Notes: generated by a model not told the origin, from the letters alone. A stretch of DNA of 64,000 nt from Mesorhizobium sp. NZP2298 (GCF_013170825.1 NZ_CP033365.1:1364001-1428000), one strand, 5' to 3'. Positions 16,346 to 27,253 are shown, counted from the stretch's first letter. Translations and numbers: made by a program.

Positions 16346-17656
16346 ATGAAATCAATCCTCAAGCCGCTCCTGATGATAGCAGCCATGGCCATGGGCATGA
16401 CGGCAGCCGGCACGCTACCGGCGCTGGCGCTCGTCGAGCTCAACGTCAACAAGGGCAATGTCGAGCCGCTGCCGATCGCGATCACCGATTTCCAGGGTGG
16501 CGATGCGCTTGGCGCCCAGATTTCCCAGATCGTCACCGCCGATTTGAAACGCTCCGGCCTGTTCGCGCCGATCGACAAGAGCGCCTTCATCGAGAAGATC
16601 ACCAATCCGGATGCCGCCCCCCGCTTCGACGACTGGAAGGTGATCAACGCGCAGGCGCTGGTCACCGGCAGCGTCAGCAAGGAAGCCGACGGCCGTATTC
16701 GCGCCCAGTACCGGCTTTGGGACACTTTTGCCGGCCAGCAGATGGCGGGCGAGCAGTTCTTCGCCAACGACGCCAACCAGCGGCGCGTCGCCCACATCAT
16801 AGCCGACGCCATCTACGAGCGGCTGACCGGCGAGAAAGGCTATTTCGATACGCGCGTGGTGTTCATCGACGAGTCCGGCGCCAAGAATGCGCGCAAGAAG
16901 CGCCTCGCCATCATGGACCAGGACGGCGCCAATGTCCGCTATCTCTCCGACGGCCGGTCGATCGTGCTGACACCGCGTTTCTCGCCGAACCGGCAGGAAA
17001 TCACCTATATGTCCTACGAGAGCGGCCAGCCGCGCGTCTATCTCCTGCAGATCGAAACCGGACAGCGCGAACTGGTCGGCAATTTCCCCGGCATGACGTT
17101 TGCGCCGCGCTTCTCGCCCGACGGCCAGAAGGTGATCATGAGCTTGCTGCGCGACGACGGCAATTCCAACATCTTCGCCATGGACCTGCGCAGCCGCTCG
17201 ACGACGCGGTTGACCAACTCGACCGCCATCGACACCTCACCCTCCTATTCGCCCGACGGCAGCAAGGTGGTGTTCACCTCCGACCGCGGCGGCCGCGCGC
17301 AAATCTATGTGATGGGCGCCGATGGCTCGGGCCAGACCCGCATCTCCTTCGGCGATGGCGTCTACTCGACGCCGGTGTGGTCGCCGCGCGGCGATCTCAT
17401 CGCCTTCACCAAGCAGACCGGCGGCGAATTCCAGATCGGTGTCATGAAGACCGACGGTTCGGGCGAGCGCATCCTGTCGTCCGGCTTCCAGCAGGAAGGG
17501 CCGACCTGGGCGCCGAATGGCCGCGTCTTGATGTTCTTCCGCGACGCCAATGGCGGACCGAAACTGGTTTCGGTCGATCTCACCGGCCGCAACGAACAGC
17601 CTATCCCGACCGCGAACTTCGCGTCCGACCCGGCCTGGTCGCCGCTGCTTGAGTAG
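16346..17656 (+). CDS. tolB: Tol-Pal beta-propeller protein TolB
   Basis: TolB is a periplasmic protein that competes with peptidoglycan for Pal. The 436-residue product has a signal peptide ([20 protein letters not shown]), an N-terminal domain with [20 protein letters not shown], and a six-bladed propeller with the recurring [15 protein letters not shown] type blade (for example [16 protein letters not shown] and [20 protein letters not shown]). The final DPAWSPLLE is the standard end, so the gene is complete. Its stop codon is the exact left boundary of the four-helix-bundle cassette. Confidence 0.96.
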   Translation: MKSILKPLLMIAAMAMGMTAAGTLPALALVELNVNKGNVEPLPIAITDFQGGDALGAQISQIVTADLKRSGLFAPIDKSAFIEKITNPDAAPRFDDWKVINAQALVTGSVSKEADGRIRAQYRLWDTFAGQQMAGEQFFANDANQRRVAHIIADAIYERLTGEKGYFDTRVVFIDESGAKNARKKRLAIMDQDGANVRYLSDGRSIVLTPRFSPNRQEITYMSYESGQPRVYLLQIETGQRELVGNFPGMTFAPRFSPDGQKVIMSLLRDDGNSNIFAMDLRSRSTTRLTNSTAIDTSPSYSPDGSKVVFTSDRGGRAQIYVMGADGSGQTRISFGDGVYSTPVWSPRGDLIAFTKQTGGEFQIGVMKTDGSGERILSSGFQQEGPTWAPNGRVLMFFRDANGGPKLVSVDLTGRNEQPIPTANFASDPAWSPLLE

Positions 17657-17687
17657 GAATTGAAGAACTGAGGAACTGAGGAATGGA
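17656..17687 (+). repeat. Left 32-bp array of four 8-bp units (cassette end)
   Basis: Four consecutive 8-bp units read GGAATTGA, AGAACTGA, GGAACTGA, GGAATGGA. The first base is the last base of the tolB stop codon and the last unit contains the ATG of the four-helix-bundle gene; the GAGGA formed at the unit junction also works as its ribosome binding site. The array is the inverted partner (29 of 32 bases) of the one at 18070-18101. Confidence 0.85.
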
Positions 17688-18060
17688 GAAGCCGGGGCGC
17701 TTCGTCGAGCGCGCACGAGACTTGGAAGTCTACAAGCGCGCTTACTCAGCTTCTCTTGAGGTGCATCGAGCCACTCTTGGCTTTCCGAAAATTGAGCAAT
17801 ACGCACTGGCCGATCAGTTGCGCCGCTCGAGCAAAGCGATCTGCGCCAATCTGGCTGAAGGATTTGCCAAACAGAGCCACTCCAAAGCCGAATTTGCTCG
17901 TTTCGTTTCGATGGCGATCGGGTCATGCAGCGAAGTGGAGACGTGGATATCCTACGCGTTCGATCTTCAATACATCACGCCGTCCCAACTCCACACTTGG
18001 CGACAATCCTATGCCCAAATCCATGGGATGCTCGTGAGCCTTAGAGAGAGGCTGACCTGA
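17683..18060 (+). CDS. Four-helix bundle protein (23S rRNA intervening-sequence type)
   Basis: The 125-residue protein matches the IVP/S23-like four-helix bundle family: LEVYKRAYSASLEVHRATLG, then IEQYALADQLRRSSKAICAN, LAEGFAKQSHSKAEFARFVS and a final helix with SEVETWISYAFDL. Such proteins are encoded in rRNA intervening sequences and many intergenic cassettes; the function is unknown and homologues form pentamers resembling accessory variability proteins of diversity-generating retroelements. It interrupts the tolB-pal order and is framed by inverted 8-bp-unit arrays. Its composition is visibly more AT-rich than neighbouring tol genes, consistent with transfer. Confidence 0.85.
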   Translation: MEKPGRFVERARDLEVYKRAYSASLEVHRATLGFPKIEQYALADQLRRSSKAICANLAEGFAKQSHSKAEFARFVSMAIGSCSEVETWISYAFDLQYITPSQLHTWRQSYAQIHGMLVSLRERLT

Positions 18061-18069
18061 AGCCTTTCT

Positions 18070-18101
18070 TCAATTCCTCAGTTCTTCAGTTCCTCAATTC
18101 C
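18070..18101 (-). repeat. Right 32-bp array of four 8-bp units (cassette end)
   Basis: Read on the plus strand the units are TCAATTCC, TCAGTTCT, TCAGTTCC, TCAATTCC. In reverse complement they give GGAATTGA, GGAACTGA, AGAACTGA, GGAATTGA, aligning to the left array with three mismatches. The array starts nine bases after the gene's stop codon. A transcript through the cassette could fold the two arrays into a long stem around the gene. Confidence 0.85.
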
Positions 18102-18296
18102 CTCGTTCTTTCATGTTTTGGCCGCATTTCCGCCTAGGGTCCGCGCCAACTGTGGCCCGGATCAAAGAGGTTGCGGACGGGCAGCTAAACCAATTTTTAA
18201 CCGTGTTTCTTGAATGCCGGTTAACCCAAACGTGGTTACTGGGTGATCAACGAAATCACTCGAATACGATCACTCGCAATACGAAGGAGAGGCGGC

Positions 18297-18803
18297 ATGG
18301 GCCGTATCGCAGCACTTACCACAAACCCGGTCATGATCGCGCTGGTGGCGATGCTCGCCATCACCGGTTGCGCCTCCAAGAAGACTCCGAACAACGCCGC
18401 TGAGCTTGGCCTCAACGGCGCCGGTGCTGCAACGCCCGGTTCGGCGCAGGACTTCACCGTCAATATCGGCGACCGCATCTTCTTCGATACGGACTCGACC
18501 TCGATCAGGGCTGACGCACAGCAGACGCTTTCGCGCCAGGCGCAGTGGCTGAACCAGTACAAGCAGTATGCCATCGTCGTCGAAGGCCATGCCGACGAAC
18601 GCGGCACGCGCGAATACAATCTGGCGCTCGGTGCCCGCCGCGCCGCCGCCACCCGCGACTTCCTGGTCTCCAAGGGCGTGGCTTCCAGCCGCCTGAAGAC
18701 CATTTCCTACGGCAAGGAGCGTCCTGTCGCTGTCTGCGACGACATCTCGTGCTGGTCGCAGAATCGCCGCGCGGTCACCACGCTCAGCGGCGCCGGCTCC
18801 TGA
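18297..18803 (+). CDS. pal: Peptidoglycan-associated lipoprotein Pal
   Basis: Pal tethers the outer membrane to peptidoglycan. The 168-residue precursor has a lipobox LAITGC with the lipidated cysteine at residue 25, a short linker, and the OmpA C-terminal domain containing VEGHADERGTREYNLALGAR, the diaminopimelate-binding signature, and AVCDDISCWSQNRRAV near the end. The ATG at 18297 has AGGAGA eight bases upstream; a GTG at 18243 in frame would spoil the signal peptide. A Rho-independent terminator follows. Confidence 0.96.
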   Translation: MGRIAALTTNPVMIALVAMLAITGCASKKTPNNAAELGLNGAGAATPGSAQDFTVNIGDRIFFDTDSTSIRADAQQTLSRQAQWLNQYKQYAIVVEGHADERGTREYNLALGARRAAATRDFLVSKGVASSRLKTISYGKERPVAVCDDISCWSQNRRAVTTLSGAGS

Positions 18804-18876
18804 GTCGGATACATCCGATCGGCGCGTTGCGAGATGCGCCGCTGTCGAGCGACAAAAATACAACACACCCTTGCGA

Positions 18877-18901
18877 AAGGCGGCCCTCGGGCCGCCTTTT
18901 T
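18877..18901 (+). terminator. Rho-independent terminator after pal
   Basis: AAGGCGGCCC and GGGCCGCCTT form a ten-bp perfect inverted repeat around a two-base centre, followed by a T run. It separates pal from cpoB, which therefore needs its own promoter or readthrough. Confidence 0.85.
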
Positions 18902-19026
18902 CATATCTGGACACCTGAAACAAAATTTGGCCGAAGTCTCGGGCCCTGCTATGAGCCGAGGGCGCTTGGCTGGTCCCACTGTGGTTGGAAGGCGCGAAAA
19001 GACTAACGACACACGGCGAGAGGCAC

Positions 19027-20142
19027 ATGCATTTGAGATCGGTTCTGAGCGGCACGCTTGCGCTGCTGCTCCTATCAGGCGTCACCGCCCCGGCTAGTGG
19101 CCTGGGGGCCAGCGGCACGGGGCAATCAACCGACAGCGGCTTTTCCTTCCATCTGCCCAGCATCGAGCTGCCCAGGCTTTTCGGTGAAAAGAAGAAGCCG
19201 GATCAGGTCCAGATGGTGCAGTCCGATCCTACTGCCGTCACCAGCCTGGAAGACCAGCTGCGGCAGATGAACGGCAAGATCGAGGAACTGAATTTCCAGG
19301 TCCTGCAGATGCAGGAGCAAATCCGCAAGCAGCAGGAAGACAACGAGTTCCGCTTCCAGCAGCTGGAAGGCGGCTCGCAGGGCGGACAGGCACCGGCGGC
19401 ACCGAAGAAGAAGTCCGACGCCACCACCGACACCAACACCGACGTGGCCGCGGCCCCGGCAACCCAAGCGCCGGCTGATGCCGGCGCCGCCACCGGCAGC
19501 GATCAGTCGAGCGGCGGCAAGACGGTTGAGGATGTCATCGTCGAATCACCCGATGGCGATCCCGGCAAGGTGATCCCCGGCACGGGAGCGCCGGAAAAGA
19601 CCTTTGGTTCGATCACCGTCGACAAGAACGGCAATGTGATCGACGCCAGCGGCAACACCCAGGCAACCGCGCCGGCGCAAGACAGCGCCCCGGCCGCCGG
19701 CGCACCGGCCAAGGCCGGCAAGTCCGACGGCACGGTGGTTGCAGCACTGCCTTCCACCAACGACCCGGAAGAACTCTACCGCAATTCCTACCAGTTCATC
19801 CTGTCGGGCGACTACAGCACCGCCGAACAGGGTTTTCGCGATCATATTTCTCGCTTCCCCCGCGATGCGAAGACGGCGGACGCGCATTATTGGCTGGGTG
19901 AATCGCTGCTTGGCCAGCAGAAATACCGCGACGCGGCCGAGGTCTTCCTCGCCGCCAGCAAGGACTACCCCAAGGCCAAGAAGGCACCCGACATGCTTTT
20001 GAAGCTTGGCGTGTCACTGGTCGGCCTCAAGCAGCACGACGTCGCCTGCGCTACCTTCAGCGAGGTCGGCAAGCGCTACCCCGATATCTCCAATGCGCTC
20101 AAGGAACGGGTCAAGCAGGAGAAGGCCCTGGCTGCTTGCTGA
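19027..20142 (+). CDS. cpoB: Tol-Pal accessory protein CpoB (YbgF)
   Basis: CpoB coordinates Tol-Pal with peptidoglycan synthesis at the septum. The 371-residue protein has a signal peptide (LRSVLSGTLALLLLSGVTAP), an N-terminal coiled coil (about 70-120; LEDQLRQMNGKIEELNFQVL), a long Ala/Pro/Thr-rich linker, and C-terminal TPR repeats (about 255-371) with LYRNSYQFILSGDYSTAEQG, then AKTADAHYWLGESLLGQQKY and VACATFSEVGKRYPD. The linker is longer than in E. coli. ATG 19027 was chosen for the signal peptide. Confidence 0.92.
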   Translation: MHLRSVLSGTLALLLLSGVTAPASGLGASGTGQSTDSGFSFHLPSIELPRLFGEKKKPDQVQMVQSDPTAVTSLEDQLRQMNGKIEELNFQVLQMQEQIRKQQEDNEFRFQQLEGGSQGGQAPAAPKKKSDATTDTNTDVAAAPATQAPADAGAATGSDQSSGGKTVEDVIVESPDGDPGKVIPGTGAPEKTFGSITVDKNGNVIDASGNTQATAPAQDSAPAAGAPAKAGKSDGTVVAALPSTNDPEELYRNSYQFILSGDYSTAEQGFRDHISRFPRDAKTADAHYWLGESLLGQQKYRDAAEVFLAASKDYPKAKKAPDMLLKLGVSLVGLKQHDVACATFSEVGKRYPDISNALKERVKQEKALAAC

Positions 20143-20200
20143 TTTTTCTCCCGCATGTCCTATCCCCGGAACCGGGACCACTTTTTGGCGACACGCGTTG

Positions 20201-21574
20201 ATGCTCGAGACCGAGCCTGATCTTTCGACCAGACTTTTTTCGCATATCGATTTTACCCGCGGCGCCGTTGCGGCCGTGTCCGGCGGCAGCGACTCGACCG
20301 CCCTGCTCCTCCTCCTCAAACAGCATCTTGACCGAACCGCGCCCTCCGTGAGGCTGCTGGCCGTGACGGTCGACCATGGCCTCCGGCACGGTTCGGCGCT
20401 CGAGGCGCAAGCCGTGGCGAAGCTGTGCGCCGGGCGCGGCATTGCCCACCGCACCATGGTCTGGGTCGGAAGCAAACCATCGGCCGGCCTGCCGGCGGCG
20501 GCGCGCGAAGCGCGCTATCGGCTGCTTGCAGAGGCGGCGCGCGCGCATGGCATTGGCCTGATCGTGACCGGCCATACGGCCGATGACCAGGCCGAGACGG
20601 TGCTGATGCGGCAGGCGCGGGATGAGCCCCGGGAGTTTGCCGAAATGGCAGGCCGTGGGCTTGCCGGCATGGCACCGGGCACCCTCTATGACTGGCGCGA
20701 ATGGATCGTTCGCCCGCTGCTGGGCACGCGGCGCGAGGCGCTTCGCGATTTCCTGCGGCGTGAACATATCGGCTGGGCCGAGGACCCGACCAACATCGAC
20801 GAGGCCTTCGAGCGGCCGCGGATGCGTGCCTCGCTTGCCGGTGACAGTTTTCGGCGTATGGACGATGCGCTGGCGCTGGCCAACCAGGCGGCTGTCGAAC
20901 GCAGGCAGATTGGCGAAGGCGCCGCCGATCTGATCCATCGCTTCGCCAGCCAGCCGACCACGGGTCTCATCCGCCTCGACCCGCGCCTGCTTTCGGCCGG
21001 CGACGACCGGGCGGCCATCTACGCGTTGCGTATCTTGCTGGCCACCGCTGGAGGCGTCGCCTTTCTTCCCGACCAGGCGCGCAGCGAGGCGCTGTTCGGC
21101 CGGCTGAAGGCCGGATTCCTTTGCGCCACATTGTCGCGGACCGTGGTCGATTTCCGGCGCGCCGGCATCTTCCTGCGGCGCGAGACAAGGGGCTTGCCGC
21201 CCACCGCCACGGCCATCGGCAACACCATCTGGGATGGCCGCCGCCACATCACATTGGACGACAGTTCCGGCGCATTGTTGATCGCACCGTTGGGGAGCGC
21301 GGCGACGAGACGGCTGGCAATCGCCAAGGGAGAGACACCGCAAAGCCTGATGCGCGCCGCGTGTGCCGCTGAACCGACGTTGCGGCAAGCCGTTGAAAAC
21401 GCTGGACCGCGAGGCGACGAGCCGGTCCGCCAAGGGTTCGCGGTGCGGCCGGTCGTTGCTCCCTTTGCCCGCTTCCTGCCGTCCTTCGATCTGGCGCCGG
21501 CGCGGGCCGTTGCCGAACTGATCGGCGCGCCACCGCTTCCCGCCCCGCCTTTCAGCAGCCACAGTGCCGGCTGA
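20201..21574 (+). CDS. tilS: tRNA(Ile)-lysidine synthetase TilS
   Basis: TilS converts the wobble cytidine of the AUA-reading tRNA-Ile to lysidine, an essential step. The 457-residue protein has the N-type ATP pyrophosphatase P-loop AVSGGSDSTALLLLL near residue 25, DHGLRHGSALEAQAV, the VTGHTADDQAETVLMR helix and RPLLGTRREALRDFL, all typical of TilS. The ATG at 20201 lies in a frame open further upstream, but that part overlaps cpoB. It follows cpoB by 58 bases and precedes ftsH, an order shared with many alphaproteobacteria. Confidence 0.95.
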   Translation: MLETEPDLSTRLFSHIDFTRGAVAAVSGGSDSTALLLLLKQHLDRTAPSVRLLAVTVDHGLRHGSALEAQAVAKLCAGRGIAHRTMVWVGSKPSAGLPAAAREARYRLLAEAARAHGIGLIVTGHTADDQAETVLMRQARDEPREFAEMAGRGLAGMAPGTLYDWREWIVRPLLGTRREALRDFLRREHIGWAEDPTNIDEAFERPRMRASLAGDSFRRMDDALALANQAAVERRQIGEGAADLIHRFASQPTTGLIRLDPRLLSAGDDRAAIYALRILLATAGGVAFLPDQARSEALFGRLKAGFLCATLSRTVVDFRRAGIFLRRETRGLPPTATAIGNTIWDGRRHITLDDSSGALLIAPLGSAATRRLAIAKGETPQSLMRAACAAEPTLRQAVENAGPRGDEPVRQGFAVRPVVAPFARFLPSFDLAPARAVAELIGAPPLPAPPFSSHSAG

Positions 21575-21696
21575 TGGTGGTCGAAAGCTTAACCCAGACG
21601 TGCTGTTCTGCTTGGCAAGGGGAGGCGCTCTCCCTATGTTAGGCCCAAGTTTCCTCTCATGATGCTGTCCGTGCGCGGACACCAACGGGACAATTG

Positions 21697-23625
<1,929 letters not shown>

Positions 23626-23649
23626 GCAGAACGTTGTTGAGTTTAAGAA

Positions 23650-23675
23650 AACGCCGCGGCCTTCTCCGCGGCGTT
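23650..23675 (+). terminator. Stem-loop terminator after ftsH
   Basis: AACGCCGCGG and CCGCGGCGTT form a ten-bp perfect stem with a six-base loop. The following T run is broken (TTCTCGTTT), so termination may be partial. Confidence 0.65.
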
Positions 23676-23739
23676 CTCGTTTGTGAAGGCACCGCCGTGG
23701 TACGCCGGGACCAAGGCCGGCCAATTGTTGAAGTCGGCG

Positions 23740-23914
23740 CCGCCCCTCATTGCCCTGCCGGGCATTTCTCCCCGTATAGTGACGGGGAGAAAGTAGCTTG
23801 CCGCAACGCTGGCGCTTTTTTGCGGCGCTAGTGATTGGCGAAACTATAGATACGAGCGCCCCTCTCCCCGTCACTATACGGGGAGAGGATGCCGGCAGGC
23901 AGGTGAGGGGCAGC
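23740..23914. repeat. RIME-like palindromic intergenic repeat
   Basis: Two perfect inverted 24-bp arms (23767-23790 and 23863-23886) each contain CCCCGT/ACGGGG and are flanked by outer imperfect arms (GCCCCTCA.. with CCTGCCGG.. on the left, and the complement on the right). The layout matches Rhizobium-specific intergenic mosaic elements. A relative with the same CCTGCCGG core is found at 40699-40859. It lies downstream of ftsH. Confidence 0.75.
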
Positions 23915-23941
23915 GCAAACGCGTGTAGATCGCTCGGCAAA

Positions 23942-23978
23942 GAAAAAGCCAGCGAACCTTGCGGCTCGTGGGCCTTGT
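23942..23978 (-). terminator. Degenerate stem-loop downstream of the first Cys-repeat gene
   Basis: The segment is about 90% identical to the terminator of the neighbouring paralogue (24637-24668) but its stem has several mismatches. It lies just after the stop codon of the minus-strand gene at 23996 and probably ends its transcript weakly. Confidence 0.5.
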
Positions 23979-23995
23979 TGAGCTATTGCTGCCGA

Positions 23996-24448
23996 TCAGG
24001 TCTTCAGCTTGGCATTGCACAGGCTGTAATAGCCGCCACCCTTCTGGATCCACTTGAGGCCGCTCAACGTTCCGGCATCCTTGTTGCTATGGTAGCCTTG
24101 GAGGCAGGTCTTCATTCGCGCCTTGGCGGGTTTTTCGGCCTGAAATTCGGCCGCGAGCGTGGTCGGGAACGTCACGCCAGCCGGCGCTAAGGCGGGTGCG
24201 GTCGCCGCGCTGGCTTCCTTTTTCGGCTGTTGTGCCGCTTTGGCCGTGTTCGCCTCGGCACTTCCCGTAGCGGACGTTGCGCATTTATCCTTGCGGAAAG
24301 CGTTCCAGTCCATGCCGTTCAGGGTACCGCTTTCCTTGGCGGTCCGATAGGTCTCGCCGCATTCCTTCATCGTCATTGCGTTTCCCGGGATGGCACCCCA
24401 GGCAATAAAAGTCGTTGCAGCCAGCGCCGTCAATTTCAAGCCAGACAT
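23996..24448 (-). CDS. Secreted Cys-repeat protein of unknown function (short paralogue)
   Basis: A 150-residue protein with a signal peptide (GLKLTALAATTFIAWGAIPG) and two copies of a roughly 30-residue unit: a clear one (ECGETYRTAKESGTLNGMDW, then FRKDKC) and a degenerate C-terminal one (CLQGYHSNKDAGTLSGLKW, then YSLCNAKLK). Each unit has a Cys near its start and its end, so each could close one disulfide. I do not recognise a described family. The ATG at 24448 has GGAGG seven bases upstream. It is a paralogue of the gene at 24691. Confidence 0.7.
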   Translation of the reverse strand: MSGLKLTALAATTFIAWGAIPGNAMTMKECGETYRTAKESGTLNGMDWNAFRKDKCATSATGSAEANTAKAAQQPKKEASAATAPALAPAGVTFPTTLAAEFQAEKPAKARMKTCLQGYHSNKDAGTLSGLKWIQKGGGYYSLCNAKLKT

Positions 24449-24636
24449 CAAACCCTCCATATCGAGTACAGATTGAACATCTTTTGTATACTTTTTGTTC
24501 TTCTTATGTTCAACTGGAATCTTCTGCCTCACCCAGAAAACCTCCCGCACCCGGCTGCCGGGCGTGGGGCGACCACGCTATCGGTTCAAGGCCTTCGCGG
24601 TAGCGGAAGCAGGCCATTGAGCTTTCAACGCAACAA

Positions 24637-24668
24637 AAAGCCCGCGAACCTTGCGGTTCGCGGGCTTT
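24637..24668 (-). terminator. Strong Rho-independent terminator of the long Cys-repeat gene
   Basis: AAAGCCCGCGAACC and GGTTCGCGGGCTTT form a perfect 14-bp stem with a four-base loop; on the minus strand it ends in a T run. It follows the stop of the gene at 24691. Confidence 0.88.
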
Positions 24669-24690
24669 GTTTTTCAGATGCAGCTATCGA

Positions 24691-25533
24691 TCAGCCCTTC
24701 AGCTTGGCATTGCACAGGCTGTAGAAGCCGCCGCCCTTCTGGATCCACTTCAGGCCACCAAGCGCGTTGGCGTCCTTGAGGACATAGTATTGGTCGAGGC
24801 AGGTGTGCATGCGGCCCTTTCCCGGGGTCTCGCTGGCATATTTCGCCGAGATCGCGGACGGGAAGGTGACGCCCTTGGGGGCAACCGTCGTCGGCTTGGC
24901 CGGCTCCTTGGTGTAGCTTGCCTCGCTCGGAGCAGGCACGCTGTCGTCATCCGAGGCGGCGGCGCCGCATTCGGCCTTGCGGAAGTCGTTCCACTTCTGG
25001 CCCTTCAGCGTGTTCGCGGTCTTCGCAGCCTGATACTTGGCGCTGCACTCGGCCATGGTCAGGCCCTTGCCGCCATTGTCGGCGGCAGCCGCGGCGGCCT
25101 TGGTGGTTGCCGGCTTGGTGGTGTCGGCGGCGGCGGATGCGCCAGCGGCGCACTCGCTCTTGCGGAAGTCGTTCCACTTCTGGCCGTTCAGAGTGCCGGC
25201 GGCCTTGGCCGCCTGGTACTTGGCGCTGCATTCCTTGGCCGTCAGGCCTTTCGCGGCGCTGTTGTCAGCGGCCGCTGCCTTGGCAGCCTTGGCCGGCTTG
25301 GTCTCGGCGGCCTTCTTCGTGTCGGCCGGCTTGGTGTCCGTTGTGGCAGCCGCGTCGGTGCCGCACTGCGCCTTGCGGAACTGGTTCCAGGTCGCGCCAG
25401 CAAGTGTCCCCGCGTCCTTGGCCGCGTTATATTTCGTGCTGCACTCGGCCATCGTCAGCGCGTTGGCTGGCGCAGCCAGGAACAACGTCGCTACGGCGAG
25501 GCCGGTCAGAGTGGCAAATCGGTGGATGAGCAT
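24691..25533 (-). CDS. Secreted Cys-repeat protein of unknown function (long paralogue)
   Basis: A 280-residue protein with a signal peptide (LTGLAVATLFLAAPANA) and four copies of the same roughly 30-residue unit: residues about 28-57, 97-127, 158-188 and a degenerate C-terminal one near 240-280. The consensus is ECxxKYxAAKxAGTLxGxxW followed by NxFRKxxC. Ala/Lys/Thr-rich linkers separate the units, like beads on a string. The last 60 residues are nearly the same as in the short paralogue, so the pair arose by duplication with repeat gain or loss. Function is unknown; the composition suggests a periplasmic or exported protein. Confidence 0.72.
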   Translation of the reverse strand: MLIHRFATLTGLAVATLFLAAPANALTMAECSTKYNAAKDAGTLAGATWNQFRKAQCGTDAAATTDTKPADTKKAAETKPAKAAKAAAADNSAAKGLTAKECSAKYQAAKAAGTLNGQKWNDFRKSECAAGASAAADTTKPATTKAAAAAADNGGKGLTMAECSAKYQAAKTANTLKGQKWNDFRKAECGAAASDDDSVPAPSEASYTKEPAKPTTVAPKGVTFPSAISAKYASETPGKGRMHTCLDQYYVLKDANALGGLKWIQKGGGFYSLCNAKLKG

Positions 25534-25900
25534 AGCGTTTCTCCGTTGCTGCAGCCCATTATACGTCCCTGCAAATCAATAACGCTCAACGATCGGTTGC
25601 GCCAGATGCTAAGTGAGGTATATATCGCCGGAAGCGCGCTCCTCCCGATAAGGTGATGAAATCATTGCCCCTTGCCGGGTTGAAAACAAGATTTTCCGCG
25701 TGCACCTGCGCCGAATAGCTCGCAGAACGGTATGTTGCAGTGCTACAGTGCCATGATGTTATGCTGGGGCGTTGTTGCGTGCAGTGCACAACAAGGATTT
25801 TCTAAGGATTGGTAACATACAATCACACAATGTGATCATGGCGGACCTCCCAATTGTGGCATGAGACGCCGGCAAAGAACCGTCAGGGAATCTAACTAGC
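25534..25900. other. Intergenic gap upstream of glmM
   Basis: No coding region is supported. It holds the upstream regions of the divergent Cys-repeat gene and glmM and is AT-richer than its surroundings. ATCACA, CAA, TGTGAT (25822-25836) is a perfect six-base inverted repeat of CRP/FNR-like appearance, and GTGCAGTGCAC lies at about 25780. Neither can be tied to a regulator. Confidence 0.45.
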
Positions 25901-27253
25901 ATGGCAGGGAATTACTTCGGCACGGACGGCATTCGCGGACGCGCCAACAAGTTTCCGATGACCGCTGAAATCGCCATGCGTGTCGGCATGGCTGCCGGCC
26001 TTTCGTTCCAGCGCGGCAGCCACCGCCATCGTGTCGTTCTCGGCAAGGACACCAGGCTTTCCGGCTACATGATCGAGAATGCCATGGTCGCCGGTCTTTG
26101 CGCCGCCGGCATGGATGTGTTCCTGCTCGGCCCGATCCCCACGCCGGCTGTCGCGATGCTGGTGCGTTCACTGCGCGCCGATATCGGTGTCATGATCTCG
26201 GCATCGCACAACCCCTATTACGACAACGGCATCAAGCTCTTCGGGCCAGACGGGTACAAACTCTCCGACGAGATCGAAGAGCGCATCGAGAGCATGCTCG
26301 ACAAGGATATCGAACTCTCACTCGCCGATTCCGACGGGCTTGGCCGGGCCAAGCGCGTCGACGGCGTGCATGACCGCTACATTGAATTCGCCAAGCGCAC
26401 CTTGCCGCGCTCCATGTCGCTTTCGGGTCTGCGGATTGTCGTCGATTGCGCCAACGGCGCGGCCTACAAGGTGGCGCCCGAGGCGCTGTGGGAGCTTGGC
26501 GCCGAAGTCGTGGCCATCAACGTCGAACCCAACGGCTTCAACATCAACAAGGAATGCGGCTCGACCCATCCGGCCGGCCTGCAGAAAAAGGTGCATGAAG
26601 TGCGCGCCGATATCGGCATCGCACTCGACGGCGATGCCGACCGGGTCGTCATCGTCGACGAGAATGGCGCGATCGTCGATGGCGACCAGATCATGGCCCT
26701 GATCGCCGAGTCCTGGCACCAGAGCGGACGGCTTGCCGGTGGCGGCGTCGTGTCGACGGTGATGTCCAATCTGGGCCTCGAACGCTTCCTCGGCGACATG
26801 AAGCTGCAACTGCACCGCACCAAGGTCGGCGACCGCTATGTCGTGGAACATATGCGCGCGCATGGGCTCAATGTCGGCGGTGAACAGTCGGGCCACATCG
26901 TGCTGTCGGATTTCTCGACCACCGGTGACGGCCTCGTATCGGCGCTGCAGGTGCTGGCCTGCATCAAGCGCCAGGGCCGTCCGGTCAGCGAACTGTCGAA
27001 GAAGTTCGAGCCGGTGCCGCAACTCTTGAAGAATGTCCGTATCGCCGGCGGCAAGCCGCTCGAGGAGGCTCCGGTCAAGGCCGCGATCGAGGATGCACGC
27101 AACCGTCTCGGCAAGGCCGGGCGGCTGGTCATCCGTCCGTCCGGCACCGAGCCGCTGATCCGGGTCATGGCCGAGGGCGACGATCCGCAGTTGGTCGAGG
27201 CGGTCGTCAACGACATCGTCGAAGTCATATCGGAAACCCGCAGCGCCGCCTGA
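25901..27253 (+). CDS. glmM: Phosphoglucosamine mutase GlmM
   Basis: GlmM interconverts glucosamine-6-phosphate and glucosamine-1-phosphate for UDP-GlcNAc, feeding peptidoglycan and LPS. The 450-residue protein begins [13 protein letters not shown], has the phosphoserine loop [13 protein letters not shown] with Ser102, the metal loop [16 protein letters not shown] and the substrate loop [19 protein letters not shown], and ends with the phosphate-binding [15 protein letters not shown]. All catalytic parts are present. In many alphaproteobacteria glmM directly follows ftsH; here about 2.3 kb of extra DNA lies between them. Confidence 0.97.
   Translation: MAGNYFGTDGIRGRANKFPMTAEIAMRVGMAAGLSFQRGSHRHRVVLGKDTRLSGYMIENAMVAGLCAAGMDVFLLGPIPTPAVAMLVRSLRADIGVMISASHNPYYDNGIKLFGPDGYKLSDEIEERIESMLDKDIELSLADSDGLGRAKRVDGVHDRYIEFAKRTLPRSMSLSGLRIVVDCANGAAYKVAPEALWELGAEVVAINVEPNGFNINKECGSTHPAGLQKKVHEVRADIGIALDGDADRVVIVDENGAIVDGDQIMALIAESWHQSGRLAGGGVVSTVMSNLGLERFLGDMKLQLHRTKVGDRYVVEHMRAHGLNVGGEQSGHIVLSDFSTTGDGLVSALQVLACIKRQGRPVSELSKKFEPVPQLLKNVRIAGGKPLEEAPVKAAIEDARNRLGKAGRLVIRPSGTEPLIRVMAEGDDPQLVEAVVNDIVEVISETRSAA

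Larger units (their letters stand above)
17656..18101 (+). mobile_element. Putative four-helix-bundle cassette bounded by inverted 8-bp-unit arrays
   Basis: A 446-bp unit consists only of a left array (17656-17687), the four-helix-bundle gene (17683-18060), nine spacer bases and a right array (18070-18101). It sits exactly between the tolB stop and the pal leader. No transposase is present, so mobility would need help from elsewhere or an RNA-level mechanism. No target-site duplication was seen next to the arrays. Mobile status is inferred from structure and location. Confidence 0.6.

Noticed and set aside
25822..25836. ATCACA-CAA-TGTGAT as a CRP/FNR operator before glmM
   Set aside because: Spacing differs from the known CRP or FNR sites and glmM is normally constitutive; mentioned only as a local inverted repeat.
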